DNA of 11,040 bases from Oscillospiraceae bacterium UBA3851. GTDB lineage: Bacteria; Bacillota; Clostridia; Oscillospirales; Oscillospiraceae. Position 1 is the first letter of the stretch. Each line of letters starts with the position of its first letter. The notes beneath the pieces are model-generated. The model was given only the letters and a program-made list of their open reading frames with translations, made no database searches and was not told the DNA's origin. Positions 6,462-11,040 of the stretch are shown here, in pieces. The position numbers and the translations under genes were made by a program. Location of the stretch: the NCBI GenBank assembly GCA_002392625.1, contig DGHJ01000150.1, positions 15,714 through 26,753 of the forward strand, in the 5' to 3' direction.

Positions 6462-6505
6462 ACCATAAAGCGGAAACCGGAGGTCCGGTTCCCGCTTTAT
6501 ATGGT
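6462..6505 (-). terminator. Hairpin downstream of tadA, probable terminator
   Basis: A stem of 14 bp or more pairs 6467-6480 with 6485-6498 around a 4-nt loop; it can extend outward with a 2-nt bulge to 6462-6505. The only non-Watson-Crick position is a G-U pair in minus-strand RNA but an A-C mismatch in plus-strand RNA, which points to function on the minus strand, after tadA. The sequence after the stem (TTTATGGTTTG) is only moderately U-rich. Confidence 0.6.
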
Positions 6506-6607
6506 AGGAAGATTGATGAAAAAGATGCGTTTCTTGCAATGGTAGGATAGCAAGAGGTTGTTACAGAATTTCGCAAGAAACTATTACAAAAGTATTAAAT
6601 CCTGTTT
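6501..6607. repeat. AT-rich spacer after tadA with direct and inverted repeats
   Basis: No gene is visible here. The stretch is much more AT-rich than its surroundings. It contains a 9-bp direct repeat, ATGGTAGGA at 6501-6509 and 6539-6547 (38 nt apart), and a perfect 9-bp inverted repeat, GTTTCTTGC (6529-6537) with GCAAGAAAC (6573-6581). In minus-strand RNA that inverted repeat is followed 4-5 nt later by CTTTTT, so it may form a long-loop 3' structure of the tadA message. It is read here as untranslated region, not as a defined element. Confidence 0.4.
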
Positions 6608-7051
6608 TCAGCCCCGCAACGTGCGGAAGAAGTCGGACAGCACCGCCCGGCACTCCTCCGCCAGCACGCCGCCCACCAGGGCGGGGCGGTGGGGGAAGTC
6701 CTCCATGAACAGGTTCAGCACACCGCCGCAGGCCCCCATGGCCTCGTCCCGCGCGCCGTACCAGACCCGGTCGATGCGGGCGTTGAGAATGGCCCCGGCG
6801 CACATGGGGCACGGCTCCAGCGTCACGTACAGCTCGCAGCCGTCCAGCCGCCAGGTGCCCAGGGTCTCGTTGGCCTGGGCCATGGCCTCCATCTCCGCGT
6901 GGGAGGCAACACTCTGCTTCTCCTCCCGGCGATTGCGGCCCCGGCCCACCACGGCGCCGTCCTTGACGATGACGCAGCCCACGGGCACCTCCCCCGCAGC
7001 CGCGGCCTCTCTGGCCAGGTCCAGCGCCTGGCGCATAAATTCCTCGCGCAT
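6608..7051 (-). CDS. tadA: tRNA-specific adenosine deaminase TadA
   Basis: A 147-residue cytidine/deoxycytidylate-deaminase-fold enzyme that converts adenosine 34 to inosine in the tRNA-Arg(ACG) anticodon, in the cytoplasm, as a homodimer. The zinc and catalytic motifs are intact: H51-A-E53 (ASHAEMEAM), and P80-C-P-M-C84 (TLEPCPMCAGAI). E53 is the proton shuttle, and H51, C81 and C84 bind zinc. The N-terminal M-R-x-A-L-x-L-A-R-E-A pattern and the ending L-S-D-F-F-R-x-L-R are typical of TadA, distinguishing it from free-nucleoside deaminases. GGAAGG 8 nt upstream supports the ATG at 7051. It is divergent from DUF2508-bofA and is followed by a hairpin. No clear sigma-A promoter is visible in the 95-nt divergent gap. 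In Bacillus the orthologue (yaaJ) lies upstream of dnaX-yaaK-recR-yaaL-bofA. Confidence 0.95.
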   Translation of the reverse strand: MREEFMRQALDLAREAAAAGEVPVGCVIVKDGAVVGRGRNRREEKQSVASHAEMEAMAQANETLGTWRLDGCELYVTLEPCPMCAGAILNARIDRVWYGARDEAMGACGGVLNLFMEDFPHRPALVGGVLAEECRAVLSDFFRTLRG

Positions 7052-7086
7052 AACAAGTTCCTTCCTTAAAAACCGGTTTAATCGGC

Positions 7087-7116
7087 GGCATATTTGTCCA
7101 CAATAGCAAGTACAAT
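7087..7116 (+). promoter_or_regulatory. Candidate sigma-E promoter of DUF2508-bofA
   Basis: GGCATATT (7087-7094) is a very good match to the sigma-E -35 (KMATATT-type, CATATT core). It is followed by a 14-nt spacer and AGTACAAT (7109-7116), which matches CATACAAT at 6 of 8 positions. The predicted start is near 7123, with the AGGAGG at 7134-7139 and the ATG at 7147. The geometry equals that of the candidate before spoIID. No competing sigma-A promoter is evident. Confidence 0.6.
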
Positions 7117-7146
7117 GGAAGCAGCCCTAAAACAGGAGGGATCCCC

Positions 7147-7386
7147 ATGAAAAGACGAACCGAACCCGCCGCGCAGCTCCAGCGGGAGCTGTGGGACACG
7201 GCCCAGGCCCTGCGCCGGGCCTACGAGCGCTTCAACTACGTGTACGAGCCGGAGCTGGTGGACGCCTGCGTGTACGAGATCAACTCTCTGCAGGCCAAGT
7301 ACAACTACCTGCTGCGCGTGGCCAAGGGGCCAAAGGACGCCTGCGCGGCGCTGGCCGCCAAGGGGGACGGGACATGTCTCTCATAG
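7147..7386 (+). CDS. DUF2508 family protein (YaaL-like)
   Basis: A 79-residue small soluble protein of the DUF2508 family (Bacillus YaaL). No biochemical function is established. The sequence is helical and charged, with the family-typical stretch E-L-V-D-A-C-V-Y-E-I-N-S-L-Q-A-K-Y-N-Y-L-L-R-x-A-K at about 37-60, preceded by A-x-x-R-F-N-Y-V. It has no membrane segment or signal peptide. AGGAGG at 7134-7139 lies 7 nt before the ATG and sets the start. Its 3' end overlaps the start of bofA by 13 nt. This matches the conserved yaaL-bofA pairing in Bacillus and strengthens both identifications. A sigma-E-like promoter stands directly upstream, so expression in the mother cell during sporulation is likely (inference). 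Confidence 0.87.
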   Translation: MKRRTEPAAQLQRELWDTAQALRRAYERFNYVYEPELVDACVYEINSLQAKYNYLLRVAKGPKDACAALAAKGDGTCLS

Positions 7387-7640
7387 AAAAGCTGGCCCTG
7401 GGCCTCACGGTCCTCTTCCTGCTGGTGGCGGCGGTGCGGCTCTTCTCCGCCCCGCTGAAGCTGGCGGTGCGGGTGCTGCTCAACGCCGCCCTGGGCTTCG
7501 GGGCCATGTGGCTTTTGAACCTCACCACGGCCTACACCGGCCTCTCCCTGGGCCTCAACCTGTTCAACGGTCTGGTGGTGGGCATCCTGGGCGTGCCCGG
7601 CTTCGTGCTGCTGGTGCTGGTGCGCTGGGTGCTTACTTAG
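7374..7640 (+). CDS. bofA: Pro-sigma-K processing inhibitor BofA
   Basis: An 88-residue membrane protein of the BofA family. In Bacillus, BofA holds the intramembrane protease SpoIVFB inactive in the outer forespore membrane until a forespore signal arrives, which delays activation of sigma-K. Hydrophobic segments are at about 7-22, 33-50 and 63-86. The family signature N-L-F-N-G-L-V-V-G-I-L-G-V-P-G is at about 62-76. N49 and N62 appear to correspond to conserved Asn residues important in B. subtilis BofA (recalled, not aligned). The ATG at 7374 lies inside the DUF2508 gene and is preceded by a G-rich AAGGGGGA Shine-Dalgarno, so translation is probably coupled. The stop (7638-7640) lies inside the end of the convergent GH2 gene. 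Whether SpoIVFA/SpoIVFB exist in this genome cannot be seen here. Confidence 0.88.
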   Translation: MSLIEKLALGLTVLFLLVAAVRLFSAPLKLAVRVLLNAALGFGAMWLLNLTTAYTGLSLGLNLFNGLVVGILGVPGFVLLVLVRWVLT

Positions 7641-9360
7641 AAAACCTTAACGCATCGTTGATCGCGGCCATCCGGGCCGGGTCCAGCTTCGTCACCCGGC
7701 GGTCAAAGGTCATGAGGCCGTTGACCTCCTCCTCCACGTCGCTGACCTGGGTATAGACGGCGGCGCTGAGGCCCTCTTTTTCCACGTGGGGGATCACCTG
7801 CTCCCGGTAGAGCTTCTCCACGGCGTCCATCCACTCCTCCGCGCTTTGATAAGCTCGGTAGCCGAACGACTTCTCCTCGGCGCAGTGGCCGGGAACGGGC
7901 AGGCTGTACCCGCCAAACTCCGTCAGGGCCAGGACGCGGCGTCCGTCGTTTTTCAGACGGACGGGCTTGTAGTACACGTGGCGGCTCTGCACGTCGCCGC
8001 CGCCCTGGTCGTGCCAGCCGCTGGCGTGGTCCACCGGGCGGGTGGGATCCAGGGCCTTCACCTTTTCGGCGATGCGATTGGCGTCAAACTGGCCCCAGCC
8101 CTCGTTAAAGGGCACCCACAGGCAGAGAGACACGCAGTTATAGAGATGATCGATCATCTCCTCCAGGTCGCGCTCGAACCGGGCGCGGCCTTTTTCGTCA
8201 GCCCGGCCAAGCTTCCGGGAGGGCGCGTCCTTCACTCTGACGCCGATAAAGGGCAAATACTGGGTGTAGAGCGGCAGAAAGGGATCGCCGCCGCTGGGAG
8301 CGTCCTGCCACACCAGGATGCCCAACCGGTCGCAGTGCCAGTACCACCGCTCCGGCTCGATCTTGATGTGCTTGCGCAGCATGTTGAAGCCCATGGCCTT
8401 CGCGGTGCGCAGGTCGTGGAGCATGGCCTCGTCAGAGGGCGGGGTGTAGAGTCCGTCGGACCAGTAGCCCTGGTCCAGGAGGCCGGACTGGAAGTACGGC
8501 TCGTTGTTGAGGGCGAAGACCCGGTGGCCCTTATAGTCCACGGTGGAGAACTTCCGCATGCCGAAATAGCTCTCCACCCGGTCCTCCCCCAGCGTGATTT
8601 CCAGCGTGTAGAGGAAGGGGTCCTCCGGTGTCCAGGGGCGGAAACAGTCCGCCGGGATGGGGCAGCAGCCCGATTCGTCCTCGGCAATGACCCGGCCGTC
8701 CATATACACGGTGATATGTGCGCCGGAGGCATCGCCGGCTTCGATCTTCCAGCGCAGGCAGCGGTTGTCAAAATCCGGCGTCAGACGCATTTTTTTGATA
8801 TAATTGGCCGGGACGCTCTCCAGCCATACCGTCTGCCAGATGCCGCTGGTGGCGGTGTACCAGATGCCGCCCCGGTCGTATTTCTGCTTCCCGTAGGCAT
8901 GCTCGCCGCCGTTGGTTACGTCCCGCACCGCCACGGTGAGGCGGTTCTCCCCGTCCCGGAGGGCGTCGGTGATATCCAGCGTGAAGGGCAGATAGCCTCC
9001 CTCGTGGCCGCCCACGGGCACGTCGTTGACCCGGACGGTGCAGCTCTGGTCCACGGCGCCGAAGTGGAGCAGCACCCGATCACGCCGGAACCCCGACCGC
9101 AGGGTGAATGAGCGCTCATACCACAGCGTCTCCCCGCTCCGGAGCTGAAAATCGCAGCCGGACAGCAGGCACTCCGGGGAAAAGGGCACGGTGATGGCGC
9201 CGGTGCGGCGGCGGGAGTATTCGTCCCCGTCCTCCACGGTGTAGGTCCAGGTTCCGTTCAGATTCAGATAGCTGCGACGCACCATCTGGGGGCGGGGGTA
9301 TTCCGGCAGGGGGTGCTCCCGGTCCAGCGTCTCGCCCCAGGGTGTCAGCAGGCGGTTCAT
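7633..9360 (-). CDS. Glycoside hydrolase family 2 (beta-glycosidase), intracellular
   Basis: A 575-residue GH2 enzyme with no signal peptide, therefore cytoplasmic. Domain order is an N-terminal jelly-roll sugar-binding domain (about 28-185, beginning R-x-S-Y-L-N-L-N-G-T-W), an Ig-like domain (about 190-270) and a TIM barrel (about 275-575). The acid/base is Glu420 in LWVPFNEGWGQF and the nucleophile is Glu481 in LTEFGGYSLP. It is much shorter than LacZ and lacks C-terminal add-on domains, like many gut Clostridia GH2 proteins. Beta-galactosidase, glucuronidase or mannosidase activity cannot be decided from the motifs. The start shares one base with the MFS stop (TGATG), with AAGGAGG upstream. 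The frame is open beyond the start, but similarity begins here. The 3' end overlaps bofA by 8 bp on the opposite strand. It probably hydrolyses what the MFS protein imports. Confidence 0.93.
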   Translation of the reverse strand: MNRLLTPWGETLDREHPLPEYPRPQMVRRSYLNLNGTWTYTVEDGDEYSRRRTGAITVPFSPECLLSGCDFQLRSGETLWYERSFTLRSGFRRDRVLLHFGAVDQSCTVRVNDVPVGGHEGGYLPFTLDITDALRDGENRLTVAVRDVTNGGEHAYGKQKYDRGGIWYTATSGIWQTVWLESVPANYIKKMRLTPDFDNRCLRWKIEAGDASGAHITVYMDGRVIAEDESGCCPIPADCFRPWTPEDPFLYTLEITLGEDRVESYFGMRKFSTVDYKGHRVFALNNEPYFQSGLLDQGYWSDGLYTPPSDEAMLHDLRTAKAMGFNMLRKHIKIEPERWYWHCDRLGILVWQDAPSGGDPFLPLYTQYLPFIGVRVKDAPSRKLGRADEKGRARFERDLEEMIDHLYNCVSLCLWVPFNEGWGQFDANRIAEKVKALDPTRPVDHASGWHDQGGGDVQSRHVYYKPVRLKNDGRRVLALTEFGGYSLPVPGHCAEEKSFGYRAYQSAEEWMDAVEKLYREQVIPHVEKEGLSAAVYTQVSDVEEEVNGLMTFDRRVTKLDPARMAAINDALRFSK

Positions 9361-10634
9361 CACTCCGCCTCCTTCCGCTGCCGCCGCCCCAGCAGGGCGA
9401 TGACGGCAAAGAGCAGCAGCAATATCGCCGCCGCCATCAGGAAGATGCCGGGGGTGGGCACCTCCTTCACGGTGCCCAGGTCCTCGTAGGTCATGCCGGT
9501 GGAGCGGATGGCCAGCACGCCCAGATACGGACCGGTGACCATGGGGATCAGCACCTGGAATATGATGCGAATGCCCTGGAACCGCCCGGCCATGTTCTCC
9601 GGCGTATAGTCGCGGATGAGGCCGTTGCAGCAGGCGGAGATCACCATGCCGCCGCCCAGCATCACGATGCCGGCGCCCAGCACGGCCCACTGGCTGCGGG
9701 CAAAATACATCAGCACCAGGCCCGCCACGCCCACCGGCGCGGCCACCCACAGGCTGGGCAGCTTCCCGGCCCGGTCCACCGTCCGGCCCACGGCCACGGA
9801 GACGACGGAGCTGACGATCAGCACGCCGGCCAGCAGAAAGGTATAGTCGGTGATGCCCAGGAACCGCTGGATATAGATAATAAGGTAAGGCATATAGACC
9901 TGCTGGCTGATGCAGTACACCCCCAGAGCGCACAGGGACAGGTACAGCAGGGGATTGGCCCGCACCACCGCCGGGCGCAGGCCGTAGAGGATGTCGGCGA
10001 AATAGCTGCCCTCCGAGCGGCGCAGCGTCTCCGGCTCCTTCAGGAAAAACAGGCCCAGAATGCCGCCCAGGGCCGTCAAGCCGCCCACGATGCGGAAGAA
10101 CAGAGGCCAGTTGCCGCTCTGGGTCAGACCGTCCAGCGCGCCGAACACCACCAGCATGGCGATCAGCGGCATGATGGCCAGCACCGTCTCCGTGCGGCCC
10201 CGGTTGTCGGCGGTGGTCACGTCGGTGACCCAGGCGTTGAAGGCGGCGTCGTTGGCGGTGGAGCCGAAGAAGGTCATGACGCAGTCCAGCACCACCACCA
10301 GCACGGCGGTGCCGTGGGCGGCGGCCGCCGCAGGCGTGCGAACCACGGAAAACACGGCGATGCTGACGCCCCACAGCAGGTAGCCCACCACAATGAAGGC
10401 CTTTCGCTTGCCCAGCTTGTCGCTGAGGGCGCCCATGACCAGAGTGGTCACCGTGGCGGTGACGGCGCTCCAGCCCACCATGGCGGCGATCATGGCCGTG
10501 TCGCCGGAGACGGTGTTGTACAGGAACACGTTGAAATACATGTTCTCGATGACCCAGGCGATCTGGCCGAACAGGCCGAAGATCAGCAGGGCCGCCCAGG
10601 TGCGTCCGCCCAGGGGGGTGGTTTTCTTTTTCAT
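9360..10634 (-). CDS. MFS transporter, probable sugar/glycoside importer
   Basis: A 424-residue major facilitator protein with about 12 hydrophobic helices. The signature motif A between TM2 and TM3 is clear (G-A-L-S-D-K-L-G-K-R-K at about 68-78), and a second, degenerate copy follows TM8 (G-R-T-V-D-R-A-G-K-L). The N-terminus (F-G-Q-I-A-W-V-I-E-N-M-Y-F-N-V-F) resembles the SLC45/GPH-like sugar transporters often found beside glycosidases in Firmicutes. Its ATG overlaps the stop of ttcA by 4 nt (ATGA), with GGAGG close upstream. Its stop overlaps the GH2 start. The tight coupling to the glycosidase suggests uptake of a disaccharide or glycoside, driven by proton or sodium symport (inference). 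Exact substrate is unknown. Confidence 0.9.
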   Translation of the reverse strand: MKKKTTPLGGRTWAALLIFGLFGQIAWVIENMYFNVFLYNTVSGDTAMIAAMVGWSAVTATVTTLVMGALSDKLGKRKAFIVVGYLLWGVSIAVFSVVRTPAAAAAHGTAVLVVVLDCVMTFFGSTANDAAFNAWVTDVTTADNRGRTETVLAIMPLIAMLVVFGALDGLTQSGNWPLFFRIVGGLTALGGILGLFFLKEPETLRRSEGSYFADILYGLRPAVVRANPLLYLSLCALGVYCISQQVYMPYLIIYIQRFLGITDYTFLLAGVLIVSSVVSVAVGRTVDRAGKLPSLWVAAPVGVAGLVLMYFARSQWAVLGAGIVMLGGGMVISACCNGLIRDYTPENMAGRFQGIRIIFQVLIPMVTGPYLGVLAIRSTGMTYEDLGTVKEVPTPGIFLMAAAILLLLFAVIALLGRRQRKEAE

Positions 10635-11040
10635 CGTTCCTCCGCCTCCAGATTCCAGCCGTACAGGGGATACCGCTGCACGGCGCCGAACAGCTTCTGC
10701 TTCAGGTTGGGGTATTTCTTCTCCAGCTCGGCGATCAGCTCCTTGACCTCCTGGCGGCGGCTGGCGCCGTCGGCGGGGCAGGGGTTCTCCACCACCGGCA
10801 GGGCCAGCTTTGCCACCGTGCGGCGGATCTCGTCCTCATGGCAGTAGAGCAGGGGCCGGATCTGGGTGACGCCGGTGCGGTCCAGATACGTCACCGGCTG
10901 GAAGCAGCCGATGCGGCCCTCGAAGAGCAGATTCATCACCAGCGTCTCCACGGCGTCGTCGTAGTGGTGACCCAGGGCGATCTTGTGGATGCCCCGCTCC
11001 ACCAGGGCGGTGTTCAGGCTGCCCCGGCGCAGCTTGGCGC
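10631..11040 (-). CDS. ttcA: TtcA-family tRNA 2-thiocytidine biosynthesis protein (5' end outside window)
   Basis: The C-terminal 135 residues of a TtcA-like PP-loop ATPase. TtcA thiolates cytidine 32 in tRNA using ATP and an iron-sulfur cluster. The frame is open to the right edge, so the P-loop and the CxxC pair lie outside. Visible family features, in order, are A-K-L-R-R-G-S-L at the edge (the end of the CxxC-AKLRRG motif), A-L-G-H-H-Y-D-D-A-V-E-T at about 21-32, L-L-F-E-G-R-I, I-R-P-L-L-Y, and V-V-E-N-P-C-P-A-D-G at about 82-91. The Cys of NPCPADG is expected to be the third cluster ligand. A K-x-x-x-x-P-x-L-K-x-x-L-F-G-A-V-Q-R tail follows. The lack of C-terminal extension and the NPCPADG motif favour TtcA over TilS. 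Its stop overlaps the MFS start, making it the upstream gene of the MFS-GH2 operon. Confidence 0.92.
   Translation of the reverse strand, partial: AKLRRGSLNTALVERGIHKIALGHHYDDAVETLVMNLLFEGRIGCFQPVTYLDRTGVTQIRPLLYCHEDEIRRTVAKLALPVVENPCPADGASRRQEVKELIAELEKKYPNLKQKLFGAVQRYPLYGWNLEAEER

Noticed and set aside
6373..6576. Longer spoIID start at 6576
   Set aside because: It would translate through a hairpin and the sigma-E-like promoter and would place about 70 polar residues before the signal anchor.
7070..7079. Palindrome AAACCGGTTT upstream of tadA
   Set aside because: Only 10 bp, close to the ribosome site, with no second copy. It is too short to call an operator or terminator.
7094..7102. TTGTCCACA, one mismatch from a DnaA box
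   Set aside because: Single copy with no cluster of boxes or AT-rich unwinding element; it overlaps the sigma-E promoter spacer.
7117..7126. GGAAGCAGCC, identical to part of the SRP RNA core, in the place where ffs sits in Bacillus
   Set aside because: No complementary GGTCAGGTCC strand or hairpin surrounds it, and it overlaps the predicted leader of DUF2508. Ten bases alone do not support an RNA gene.
9361..10374. Open frame extending the GH2 protein by 338 residues
   Set aside because: The extension overlaps the MFS gene in another frame, is Arg/Gly-rich and shows no domain. The ATG at 9360 has an AAGGAGG site.
9342..10847. A 501-codon plus-strand open frame, and a similar 441-codon one at 7786-9111
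   Set aside because: Both are antisense to clear genes (MFS and GH2) and encode His/Gln/Gly/Ala-rich sequence without recognisable domains.
1..11040. CRISPR arrays, insertion sequences, phage genes, toxin-antitoxin or defence genes
   Set aside because: No regularly spaced repeats, transposase motifs, integrases or nuclease domains were seen on either strand.

Overview
The window looks like chromosomal DNA of a GC-rich, spore-forming (or spore-lineage) member of the Clostridia. A relative of the gut Oscillospiraceae (Flavonifractor/Oscillibacter type) is my best guess. The support is a set of sporulation genes (spoIID, bofA with its partner DUF2508/yaaL), an OmpR-type two-component system with an HtrA protease, a DUF1540 protein, a Firmicutes-type TtcA, and strong AGGAGG ribosome sites in high-GC DNA. 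The genus is inference; no rRNA is present. I find no insertion sequence, phage gene, CRISPR array or tRNA. No gap between genes exceeds 300 bases; the longest, 6373-6607, is described below.

Layout. 1-537 (+) is the 3' end of an MgtE-type magnesium transporter, followed by a strong intrinsic terminator. 622-1583 (+) holds a small Cys-rich DUF1540 protein and two half-size TauE/SafE (TSUP) membrane proteins that overlap by 4 nt. A hairpin at 1586-1617 separates them from the convergent minus-strand operon at 1634-5239. That operon is transcribed as response regulator, sensor kinase, HtrA-like membrane protease, and has a recognisable promoter and an inverted repeat in its leader. 5380-6372 (-) is spoIID with a candidate sigma-E promoter. 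6608-7051 (-) is tadA. 7147-7640 (+) is DUF2508-bofA, with a second, better sigma-E-like promoter in the tadA/DUF2508 divergent gap. 7633-11040 (-) is a tightly coupled operon of ttcA (partial), an MFS transporter and a GH2 glycosidase. The 3' end of the GH2 gene overlaps that of bofA by 8 bp.

How the genes work together. The kinase/regulator/HtrA set reads as an envelope-stress module: the kinase senses, the regulator controls transcription, and HtrA degrades damaged exported proteins, comparable to CssRS-HtrA. The MFS and GH2 pair reads as uptake and intracellular hydrolysis of a glycoside. SpoIID (peptidoglycan remodelling during engulfment) and BofA (control of pro-sigma-K processing) both act in the mother cell. 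The two candidate sigma-E promoters have the same 14-nt spacer, which fits that shared role. tadA next to DUF2508-bofA recalls the Bacillus order yaaJ(tadA)-ffs-dnaX-yaaK-recR-yaaL-bofA with the middle removed and tadA inverted.

I see mostly known families. The points worth a second look are the sigma-E promoters, the split TSUP pair, the terminator abutting the DUF1540 ribosome site, the leader inverted repeat of the two-component operon, the structured AT-rich stretch after tadA, and the terminator-less convergent overlap.
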